Source: an uncultured Collinsella sp. (GTDB lineage Bacteria > Actinomycetota > Coriobacteriia > Coriobacteriales > Coriobacteriaceae). Taken from it: a DNA stretch of 12,898 bases. The stretch lies in contig URGY01000039.1 in the NCBI GenBank assembly GCA_900547505.1, forward strand, positions 1 to 12,898, read 5' to 3'. The position numbers and the translations under genes are program-made. The number at the start of each line of letters is the position of its first letter. Positions within the stretch are counted from its first letter, which is position 1. Under the pieces are notes generated by a model. It saw only the letters and a program-made list of their open reading frames with translations, did not search any database and had not been told where the DNA came from. Positions 7,059 through 12,898 of the stretch are shown one piece after another.

Positions 7059-7655
7059 ATGGCGATACCAGTGGACCTTCGCATTAAGAAAACCTACCGC
7101 GCCCTGTTCGATGCCTTCACCGAGCTTCTCGAGGAGCATTGTTTTGAGGACCTGACGGTTGCCATGCTGTGCGACCGCGCCATGATTCGCCGCACGACGT
7201 TCTACAAGCACTTTCGCGACAAGAACGATTACTTTGCCTTTTATATCGATGAACTCATGTCGGGCTTGCCGCAAAAACAGCCCGATGAGGCCGGCGCGGT
7301 GTCTGCCGAGGACGTGCGCGCGCTTCGACACGCGATTTTGGACGATGCCATGGATTTGATTCTGGCGCACGAGCGGCTCATGGATAACATCTTGGCAAGC
7401 AGCATGTCGGGTATGTTGACCAACGTTATTTGCGACCGCATTGCCCGCTCCATCCGCGAGCGTGTGATGAACGTGCTTGCCGAGGATGCCCTGGCCCCCG
7501 TGTCACTCGAGACGACGTCTGAGTTTGTCGCCGGCGGTATTATTCGACTTTTCACGATATGGTGGGAATCGGGCCACGATCTTGAGCGTCGACCTGAGAT
7601 AGCCGACGTGGTCGATGCGCTGTTTGAGCGGACCATGACACCGGTGAATCACTAA
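7059..7655 (+). CDS. TetR/AcrR family transcriptional regulator
   Basis: A cytoplasmic one-component DNA-binding regulator of about 198 aa. The N-terminal TetR domain (residues 7-55) shows RIKKTYRALFDAFTELLEE, then the helix-turn-helix LTVAMLCDRAMIRRTTFYKHF (about 32-52) with the recognition-helix TTFYKHF hallmark, and DKNDYF. The rest is a helical ligand/dimer domain without a recognisable ligand class. The start is uncertain: ATG at 7059 has no Shine-Dalgarno, while an in-frame GTG at 7071 lies 12 bases after GAGG. The gene is divergent from lemA and may control it or itself. Its stop is two bases from the encoded CCA end of the convergent tRNA, so no terminator fits between them. Confidence 0.88.
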   Translation: MAIPVDLRIKKTYRALFDAFTELLEEHCFEDLTVAMLCDRAMIRRTTFYKHFRDKNDYFAFYIDELMSGLPQKQPDEAGAVSAEDVRALRHAILDDAMDLILAHERLMDNILASSMSGMLTNVICDRIARSIRERVMNVLAEDALAPVSLETTSEFVAGGIIRLFTIWWESGHDLERRPEIADVVDALFERTMTPVNH

Positions 7656-7657
7656 AG

Positions 7658-7747
7658 TGGCGGAGAGAGGGGGATTCGAACCCCCGGAACGCTCTCGCGC
7701 TCAACGGTTTTCAAGACCGCCGCATTCAACCGCTCTGCCATCTCTCC
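7658..7747 (-). tRNA. tRNA-Ser(UGA)
   Basis: On the minus strand the acceptor stem GGAGAGA (7741-7747) pairs with the 3' arm at 7662-7668, followed by discriminator G and an encoded CCA (7658-7660). The anticodon loop is CTTGAAA, giving anticodon TGA, which reads UCA serine codons. A long variable arm typical of class II tRNA-Ser and a T-loop GGTTCGAATCC are present. A possible promoter upstream is TTGCAA (7778-7783), 17 bases, CATTAC (7755-7760). Its neighbour tadA is a tRNA-modifying enzyme. Confidence 0.96.
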
Positions 7748-7798
7748 GTGAGTCGTAATGATAGCATCGTTTTGAATTTGCAACAGGGAAGGCGAACG

Positions 7799-9580
7799 AT
7801 GACGATCACCGAAATCGACGAGAAGTTCATGCGCGAGGCACTGGCCGAGGCGCGCGCCGCCGCGGCGGTGGGCGAGGTGCCCATCGGAGCCGTAGTGGTG
7901 CGCGACGGTGAGATCGTCGCGCGGGCGCATAATCGTCGCGAACTCGACCAGGACCCTTCGGCTCATGCCGAGTTTGCGGCCGTGTGCGCCGCTGCCCAGG
8001 CGCTTGGCCGCTGGCGCCTTTCCGACTGTACGGTCTATGTGACGTTGGAACCCTGCTGCATGTGCGCAGGCCTTATGGTTAACGCGCGCGTGGGGCGCTG
8101 CGTGTATGGCGTAAGCGACGCCAAGGCGGGCGCGTTGGGATCCCTATACGATTTGAATGCCGACTCGCGCCTGAATCATCGGTTTAACGTGACGGCTGGG
8201 GTCCTGGCGGCTGAATGCCGCGAGCTGCTGAGTAGCTATTTTGGCGGTCTGCGCGGAGCGGGCGGCGCTGATTGCGGTTGTGGGGCCGATCTTGAAGCAC
8301 ACGCCGCTCACGCCGCAGCGCTTGCAGGTGCCGGTGAGGATGCTGGCACGGCGGTTGACTTTGGTCCTGCGTGCCGCCGACCCCGCCGTGTGCTGTTGGC
8401 GATCGACTCCTTTAAGGGCAGCGTTTCGAGCGCGCAGGCGGAGGCGGCGGTTGCCGAGGGCGTGCGCCGCGTTTGGCCCGATGCCGAGGTGCGCGCATTG
8501 CCGCTGGCAGATGGTGGCGAGGGAACGCTCGATGCCGTTGCCGCGTGCGGTGGCGAGCTCTCAACCTGCGAGGTCGCAGGCCCCTTGGGCGACCGCGTGT
8601 CTGCCCGGATGCTGGTGGACGGCGAGCACGAGTCGGCTGTAATTGAGATGGCCGAGGCGGCGGGTATTGGGTATTCACCCTGTACGGAGTCGGCGGCGTT
8701 GGCGGCTTCGACCTATGGCGTGGGTGAGCTTATGATCCATGCGGTTCGCGCAGGCGCAAAGACTATCTATATTGGCTTGGGTGGCAGTGCCACCAACGAC
8801 GGTGGCGCCGGCATGCTGCAGGCGCTGGGCGCGCGTGTGGTCGATGATCAGGGCTGCGATGTCGCCCCCGGTCTTGCGGGCCTTGAACACGTGGCGAGCG
8901 TTGATTTGGCGCCAGCGCTTCGGGCGCTGAACGGCGCGCGTGTCGTGGTGCTTTCTGATGTCGAGAACCCACTCGTGGGGCGCCGCGGTGCGCTTGCGGT
9001 GTTCGGCGGACAGAAGGGTCTGCCGGCGGATGATGCCGAGGCGCTTCACGGGTACGACAGTTGGATGGTCGGCTACGGTCGCTTGCTCGACGCTGCGATT
9101 GCCGGAGCTCGAGCCCAGGGTTTGTTGCGCACGCCCGAGGGCACACGGACGTTTGGCTCGGTGCTCGGCGTGCCCGGCGCGGGCGCTGCCGGTGGCTTGG
9201 GCGCGGCGTTACTGGCGCTCGGTGCGGAGCTACGCTCGGGCGTGGAGACGGTGCTCGATCTGATTGGGTTTGACGAACGCATGCGTGATGTCGACCTGGT
9301 CATAACGGGTGAGGGCAATATGGATGAGCAGTCCGCCGCCGGTAAGGCGCCGGTGGGTGTGGCTCGCCGCGCCAAGCGATATGGCAAGCCGGTGATCGCT
9401 GTCGTGGGTGGTCGCGCCGTCAACCTGGATGCGGTGTGTGAGCAGGGTATTGACTTGGTTTTGCCGATTTGCCGCAAGCCCATGGACCTGGAGCAGGCAC
9501 TCGATCCACAAGAAGCCACAACCAACCTCATCTGCGCCGGTGAAGCAGCCGCCCAATCCTACGACCTCGCCCGCCTCTAA
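7799..9580 (+). CDS. Fused TadA-type tRNA adenosine deaminase and glycerate 2-kinase
   Basis: A single uninterrupted 593-aa frame with two complete enzymes. Residues 1-155 are a TadA-type deaminase, which converts A34 to inosine in tRNA-Arg(ACG). It has VGEVPIGAVVV, the HAE motif (His56, proton-shuttle Glu58), LEPCCMCAG with zinc Cys86 and Cys89, and DAKAGALGSLYDL. Residues 156-197 are an Ala/Gly/Cys-rich linker. Residues 198-593 are a GlxK/GarK-type glycerate kinase, which phosphorylates glycerate with ATP. Motifs are LLAIDSFKGSVSS, LPLADGGEGTLDAV, GGSATNDGGAGM, SDVENPLVG, FGGQKGL, PGAGAAGGLGAAL and VITGEGNMDEQS. Start at ATG 7799 with AGGGAAGG six bases upstream; the frame back to 7748 has no ribosome site. 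Both halves keep their key residues, so both are probably active. No known pathway links them. Confidence 0.9.
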   Translation: MTITEIDEKFMREALAEARAAAAVGEVPIGAVVVRDGEIVARAHNRRELDQDPSAHAEFAAVCAAAQALGRWRLSDCTVYVTLEPCCMCAGLMVNARVGRCVYGVSDAKAGALGSLYDLNADSRLNHRFNVTAGVLAAECRELLSSYFGGLRGAGGADCGCGADLEAHAAHAAALAGAGEDAGTAVDFGPACRRPRRVLLAIDSFKGSVSSAQAEAAVAEGVRRVWPDAEVRALPLADGGEGTLDAVAACGGELSTCEVAGPLGDRVSARMLVDGEHESAVIEMAEAAGIGYSPCTESAALAASTYGVGELMIHAVRAGAKTIYIGLGGSATNDGGAGMLQALGARVVDDQGCDVAPGLAGLEHVASVDLAPALRALNGARVVVLSDVENPLVGRRGALAVFGGQKGLPADDAEALHGYDSWMVGYGRLLDAAIAGARAQGLLRTPEGTRTFGSVLGVPGAGAAGGLGAALLALGAELRSGVETVLDLIGFDERMRDVDLVITGEGNMDEQSAAGKAPVGVARRAKRYGKPVIAVVGGRAVNLDAVCEQGIDLVLPICRKPMDLEQALDPQEATTNLICAGEAAAQSYDLARL

Positions 9581-9597
9581 GGCCTATCTCCCTATAA

Positions 9598-9662
9598 GTT
9601 GCGGTGGAATACGGAGTGTTTTTGCCTTTAAGGGGCCAATTCAGTCCGTATTCCACCGCAAC
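9598..9662 (+). repeat. 18-bp perfect inverted repeat after the fusion gene
   Basis: The arms 9598-9615 and 9645-9662 (GTTGCGGTGGAATACGGA and its complement) are perfect and enclose a 29-base loop. It starts 17 bases after the stop codon. There is no U-tail, so it is not a classic terminator. It could be a 3'-end structure or a dispersed palindrome. Confidence 0.75.
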
Positions 9663-9731
9663 ATCAAGAATGGCCAACCGAGGCTGGCCGCCTTGTGCCT
9701 TGGGTCGGACCGTCTGCCATGAAATGTGGCA

Positions 9732-9859
9732 ATCTACTACGTTAAACCGGCCATCCTCGACCATCCCGGAATTTGGGAAATTAAAACCGCAGGTAGAGAG
9801 CTTGCCGATTTTCGAAAAAGTCGGCTATGGTCGACCCCTGTGACCAAAACGTAGTAGAT
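9732..9859. repeat. Nested inverted-repeat element, 128 bp
   Basis: The outer arms ATCTACTACGTT (9732-9743) and its complement (9848-9859) are perfect. Inner arms TCGACCAT (9757-9764) and ATGGTCGA (9827-9834) are also perfect, with exactly 13 bases between outer and inner arm on each side. A hairpin around TTTTCGAAAA (9805-9824) lies inside. There is no convincing ORF. A non-coding repeat or small MITE-like element is likely. Confidence 0.6.
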
Positions 9860-9898
9860 AGGCCCTTTTCGTGGCACAGCACCAGATCAGTCTATTTA

Positions 9899-9972
9899 GG
9901 ACGGGGCTTCCTTGACTACTTTCGCCACCCTGATGCCCCACCAGTCAAAAAGTAGTCAAAAAAGCCCCGTCC
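9899..9972. repeat. Interrupted palindrome upstream of ffs
   Basis: GGACGGGGCTT (9899-9909) pairs with 9962-9972. After a 2x2 internal loop, TTGACTACTTT (9912-9922) pairs with 9949-9959. The loop is 26 bases. It ends 14 bases before the ffs -35 box, so it may also insulate the ffs promoter from upstream transcription. Confidence 0.7.
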
Positions 9973-9985
9973 CAAATTAGCTGTC

Positions 9986-10014
9986 TTGCCCCATCGGGCG
10001 GGAGCGGGTAAGAT
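9986..10014 (+). promoter_or_regulatory. Promoter of ffs
   Basis: TTGCCC (9986-9991), a 17-base spacer and TAAGAT (10009-10014), with a predicted transcription start at about 10021. This coincides with the 5' strand of the SRP RNA terminal stem. Confidence 0.7.
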
Positions 10015-10020
10015 ATACCG

Positions 10021-10140
10021 AGCGCCTAGCGCGTTCGATGGGTTCGGATGACGACATGTTCCGAATCTGGTCAGGTCCGGAAGGAAGCAGCCATAAGGAG
10101 CCTCTGTCGGGCATCCGAATCCATCGAGCGCACGGGCGCT
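10021..10140 (+). ncRNA. ffs: Signal recognition particle RNA, small bacterial type
   Basis: The RNA binds Ffh and targets nascent membrane proteins to the translocon. The diagnostic apical domain GGTCAGGTCCGGAAGGAAGC is present at 10069-10088, followed by AGCC. A 20-bp stem with two wobbles (10031-10050 with 10112-10131) forms the helix. AGCGCC (10021-10026) can pair with GGCGCT (10135-10140) at the base, competing with the terminator. The ends are inferred from the promoter and pairing. It is a short 4.5S-like form without an Alu domain. It follows tadA, as in Bacillus. Confidence 0.93.
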
Positions 10141-10145
10141 TTTTT
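10127..10145 (+). terminator. Intrinsic terminator of ffs
   Basis: AGCGC (10127-10131), a 4-base loop, GCGCT (10136-10140) and a run of six T ending at 10145. The stem is short but the T-run is strong. Confidence 0.7.
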
Positions 10146-10161
10146 GGTGCCGCGATGCGGT

Positions 10162-10254
10162 CCCGGTGCCGGCGGCGAGGTGTTTGGTGTCTCGCTGGTC
10201 CTCGGCTTCGCCTGCGGGATCGCTCGACTACCAAACACCTCACCGCCGGCCGGG
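10162..10254. repeat. Long palindrome downstream of ffs
   Basis: The 21-base arms (10168-10188 and 10230-10250) match except for one pair (10176/10242). CCCG/CGGG extends them outward across a small bulge. Inside are GTC/GAC, GGTCC/GGATC (with a wobble) and GGC-TTC-GCC. It has no T-tail and lies after the ffs terminator. Its layout resembles the element at 5764-5888. Confidence 0.75.
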
Positions 10255-10398
10255 CCCCGTCGTCCAAAAATCACCCGTAAAGGCGCGTTTATCTAATTAA
10301 ATCTATCCCTTAAGGAATGCTGCTCGTTGGCGTTGTTTGGAGCGCGGTGGCGATGTGCTTCAAGAGACAGTGGCATTACCATTTGTTTTTACAAGTAA
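10255..10398. other. Intergenic stretch with no recognised gene
   Basis: No ORF, RNA or promoter is convincing here. The one oddity is 10352-10370, which resembles the Tn5 mosaic end (GATGTG, four bases, AAGAGACAG) but is not identical to the adapter at the contig ends. Confidence 0.5.
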
Positions 10399-10438
10399 AG
10401 AGGCCCGTTTCCCTAGGTTGGGGAAACGGGCCTCTTTT
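10396..10438 (-). terminator. Bidirectional terminator after the surface-protein gene
   Basis: A perfect 15-bp stem (10399-10413 with 10421-10435), 7-base loop, CTTTAC on the minus strand and TTTT on the plus strand. It lies 46 bases beyond the stop of the minus-strand surface-protein gene and could also stop plus-strand read-through. Confidence 0.85.
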
Positions 10439-10481
10439 GTCTCTGGGTTTGTGGATTGGCGAAGATGGTATGCTCTGGCGG

Positions 10482-11496
10482 CTATTTTGAGTTCTTGAGG
10501 CGGCGTACACCCGTGGCGGTTATTCCGAGGCCTGCGGCGGCGATTCCTGCGAGTGCGATTGCGCTCGGCGCTGCGTCGCCCGTGTTCGCGAGCTTGCCGG
10601 CGGTCGTATCTGCTTGCTTGCCGCTGCTCGAGTTCGCCTGCTTGGTGGAGCTTGGCGGGGTATTTTTGCCGGTCGCGGGCGAGCTGGCGGGCTGTGTTGC
10701 CTCGGCCGGTTGCGCCGAGTTGGAGGGAGGCGTCGTCTCGGACGGTTTCGTTATCTCGGGCGAGGCGGCCTTGTCTGCCGCGGCTTTCGCCTCTTCGTAT
10801 GCCTTGCAGGCGTCGTCATAGGCCGCTTGCGCCTTTTCCAAATCGCCGAGGAGCGCATTTCGCTTGGCAATGTCCTCGTCGATGTGGGTTTTAGCTTCCT
10901 CTGCCTCACTTTCGAAATACTGAACCTGTTTTTCCTGGCTTTCGAGCCGGCGTTGGTAGCGGTGAAGATCATCTTCACAAGATTCTTCTCGCCTTTCTGC
11001 CGACATGATCTCACTGCGCAACTGCTTTATTTGCTCCTTAATAGCTGTGCTGGGCGCCTCGTCGCCGAGCTCCTTGAGTACCTTATCTAATTCTGCCTGA
11101 AGGCCGCTTGTCCGGTTGTGGGCCTCATCGTATTTGGCTTGGGCTGCATCGACGTTCGCTTGCATGGCGGGCAGGGGTTCCCTCCGTTTGGCGGCTTCCG
11201 TCACCACCATGTCGTGGATCTCTTGAAAACTGGCAATGTCATCATCGATTTCCGCAATTTTCTCGGGACTTGCGGCGTTTTTTTGCGGCCTCGAGTTTTT
11301 TGAGCGCTTCCTGCATGGCTGCATACGCTTTTTCTTTTGCGGCGGCCGCGTCTTCCGTCTGCAAGGCAACTGCGCCGGTGGGGGAACTGGTTTCTGCCGC
11401 GATCGCCGTTACGGGGGCGATTCCCGCGACAAGTGCCGCGGAAAGGGCGATGCCCATGGTTGCTCGTCTTGCTCTTCTTGCGAGAATGTCGTTCAT
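10482..11496 (-). CDS. Sortase-anchored coiled-coil surface protein (LANTG), frameshifted
   Basis: Two overlapping frames make one interrupted gene. From ATG 11496 (GAGGTG five bases upstream) the first frame encodes a signal peptide of about 33 residues (RRARR, a hydrophobic core, cleavage near AIA-AE), then the start of a helix, and stops at 11242. The second frame continues the same coiled coil from EKIAEIDDDI onward to a stop at 10482. The frames join if one A is removed from an A7 tract (11278-11284), giving 337 aa. Then residues 45-244 are a Glu/Lys/Ala-rich coiled coil, 245-301 a Pro/Ser/Thr-rich wall-spanning region, 302-306 the sorting signal LANTG, followed by a hydrophobic helix and an Arg/Lys tail. 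It would be anchored to peptidoglycan by sortase. As sequenced, the product is a secreted 84-residue fragment. Function unknown, perhaps adhesion. Confidence 0.85.
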
Positions 11497-11546
11497 CTCG
11501 GCACCTCATTTCAAGGGTCGGCGACTAACTTGGTAGCACTAATGTA

Positions 11547-11552
11547 AGTATA
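11547..11552 (-). promoter_or_regulatory. Likely extended -10 of the surface-protein gene
   Basis: TGATATACT on the minus strand is an extended -10 (TG, one base, TATACT), 50 bases before the ATG. There is no good -35. A small GGCGG/CCGCC hairpin (11556-11570) lies just upstream. Confidence 0.4.
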
Positions 11553-11637
11553 TCAGGCGGTTTGCCCGCCATTGATCGGGCGTGCGCGTGCCTCTCCGCT
11601 TCTTTGGAAACCGAATCCCATTAGAAATGGCGAGTTG

Positions 11638-11667
11638 TTTACTCGTCTTTTGGGCTCACCGTACTAT
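11638..11667 (+). promoter_or_regulatory. Likely promoter of the second ABC exporter gene
   Basis: TACTAT (11662-11667) with TTTACT (11638-11643), 18-base spacer, in the intergenic region divergent from the surface-protein gene. It gives a leader of about 38 bases. Confidence 0.35.
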
Positions 11668-11711
11668 CATGATTCGAATTGAGTGTGAATGATGATAGGG
11701 AGCGCCTTTTT

Positions 11712-12849
11712 ATGATTGAGCTGCTTAGGCGTTTTGGTGGTAAGTTTCGCCGGTATATGGTGATCGGCCCTGCGTGTAAGCTGATCGAAGTGATCTTTGA
11801 CCTGCTGACGCCGCTGGTGATTGCCCAGATGATCGATAAGGGTATTGGCGCACACGATGTGAACGCTGTCGTCCACTACGGCATGGTGCTTGGCGCTATG
11901 GCCGTGATCGGCATCTCGTTTACGCTCGTCTGCCAAAAGATGGCGGCGCTGACATCGCAGGGCATGGGCACCGACATTCGCGGCGCGCTCTACGAGCACA
12001 TCAACAAGCTGAGCTATGCTGAGCTCGACCGCTTTGGCACGCCGTCGCTCATCACCCGCATCACCAACGACGTTAACCAGGTCCAGCTCGCTGTGGCGCT
12101 GGGCGTGCGCATGCTCATCCGCTGGCCCTTTCTAGCGGTGGGCTCCATGTGCGCGGCCCTTGCCATCGACCTTAAGCTCGGCATCATCTTTTTGATCTGC
12201 ACGCCCGCCATTGGCCTGGTGTTCTGGGTTGTCATGGCGCGCTGCATTCCGTACTACAAGCAGCTGCAGGCAAAGCTCGACCGCATCGCGCTTATCTGCC
12301 GCGAGGGCCTTTCGGGCGCCCGCGTGGTTCGCGCCTTCGTGCGCGAAGATCACGAGCGCGAGCGCTTTGCGCAGGCCGCCGACGACCAGGCCAATACTGC
12401 CATCGCGGTGGGCAAGCTCTCGTCGATTCTCAACCCCGTCACGTTTTTGGTGATGAACCTGGGCGTGTGCGCCATCCTGTGGGTGGGCGGCATCCAGGTC
12501 AGCGTGGGCGAGCTTACGCAGGGCCAGGTCATGGCGTTTGTGAACTACATGACGCAGACCCTGACCTCCATCGTGTACGTCGCCAACCTGGTCGTGGTCT
12601 TTACCAAGGCGAGCGCGAGTGCTTCGCGTATCAACGAGGTGCTCAACTGCGAGCCGAGCATCACCGACGAGGGCAATCAGTCGGTTGCGCTGCCCAGGCC
12701 GGGCAATGTCGCTCCAGTTCCTGCGCTGAGCTTGAGCCATGCGAGCTTCTCCTTTGGCGCCGGCGCTGCCAACGCCGTCAACGATGTGACCCTGGAGCTC
12801 CCGCTGGGCAAGACGCTCGGCATTATTGGCGGTACGGGCAGTGGTAAGT
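11712..12849 (+). CDS. ABC exporter half-transporter, permease and start of ATPase (3'-truncated)
   Basis: A type IV ABC exporter half with its 3' end lost at the contig end. ATG 11712 is preceded by AGGGAG (11697-11702) nine bases upstream. Residues 1-290 form the six-helix membrane domain: two helices near the start around EVIFDLLTPLVIAQMIDKGI, the family segment ELDRFGTPSLITRITNDVNQVQ, and GLSGARVVRAFVRED. Residues 335-379 begin the ATPase domain and end in Walker A GGTGSGK at Lys379 (12846-12848), where adapter sequence starts. The reading frame then runs open through the adapter, so no stop is seen. It resembles first subunits of heterodimeric exporters, and a partner gene probably follows outside the window. 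It is not the missing 5' part of the gene at 49-712, since the two sequences differ around Walker A. Confidence 0.92.
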
Positions 12850-12898
12850 CTGTCTCTTATACACATCTCCGAGCCCACGAGACTACGCTGCATCTCGT
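12850..12898 (-). other. Nextera sequencing adapter (artefact)
   Basis: The exact reverse complement of 1-48 plus one further P7 base: mosaic end from 12850 (CTGTCTCTTATACACATCT), read-2 adapter remainder, index TACGCTGC, then P7. It is library sequence read through a short insert and truncates the ABC gene. Confidence 0.98.

Noticed and set aside
7652..7966. Minus-strand ORF ending in ...RESVPGVRIPLSPPL
   Set aside because: Its C-terminal part is a translation of the tRNA-Ser gene, a well-known false ORF.
9581..10020. CRISPR array
   Set aside because: The region contains inverted, not regularly spaced direct, repeats; no repeat-spacer periodicity and no cas gene.
49..12849. A circular molecule in which the right-end ABC gene continues into the left-end ABC fragment
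   Set aside because: Around Walker A the two ends encode different residues (GIIGGTGSGK against AIVGSTGSGKS with different flanks), so they are different genes and do not overlap.
12132..12893. 253-aa minus-strand ORF starting with MQRSLVGSEMCIRDR
   Set aside because: The start is adapter and the rest is antisense to the ABC gene.
1..12898. Terminal inverted repeats of a transposon or linear plasmid
   Set aside because: The repeats are exactly Nextera adapter, index and P7 sequence; no transposase or replication gene is present.

Overview
The window is one complete assembly contig of GC-rich bacterial DNA with intact Illumina Nextera adapter sequence still attached at both ends (1-48 and 12850-12898). 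The gene content fits a high-GC Gram-positive of the Coriobacteriia, most likely Collinsella-like: a sortase-anchored surface protein with an LANTG sorting signal, a short Gram-positive-type CysE, a tRNA-Ser/tadA/SRP-RNA block as in other Gram-positives, and GC-rich codons. The organism is an inference from gene content; no database was searched.

Layout. 49-2717: the 3' end of one ABC exporter half and the complete second half, a translationally coupled heterodimeric pair with one degenerate ATP site. 2829-3533 (minus): cysE, serine acetyltransferase. 3758-4405: a DedA-family membrane protein. 4549-5747: ilvE, a branched-chain aminotransferase, preceded by a possible leaderless 49-codon upstream ORF whose stop overlaps the ilvE start. 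5748-6307: a large nested hairpin, a terminator and a 200-bp element bounded by terminal inverted repeats that may encode a 39-residue peptide. 6308-6859 (minus): lemA, divergent from a TetR-type regulator (7059-7655). 7658-7747 (minus): tRNA-Ser(UGA). 7799-9580: one ORF fusing a TadA-type tRNA adenosine deaminase to a glycerate 2-kinase. 9581-10020: three palindromic structures and no convincing gene. 10021-10140: SRP RNA (ffs) with a clear promoter and terminator. 10141-10481: another long palindrome and a terminator. 10482-11496 (minus): a secreted coiled-coil LANTG protein broken by a one-base frameshift in an A7 tract. 11712-12849: the 5' part of a second ABC exporter half, cut at Walker A by the adapter.

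The genes do not form one pathway. cysE and ilvE serve amino-acid synthesis; tRNA-Ser, tadA and ffs serve translation and protein targeting; the ABC exporters, DedA, LemA and the LANTG protein serve the envelope. Most genes are single transcription units closed by strong intrinsic terminators. The most unusual items are the TadA-glycerate kinase fusion, the upstream ORF of ilvE, the homopolymer frameshift in the surface protein, and the density of long palindromes and TIR-bounded non-coding elements. The end-to-end inverted repeat is a library artefact, not biology.
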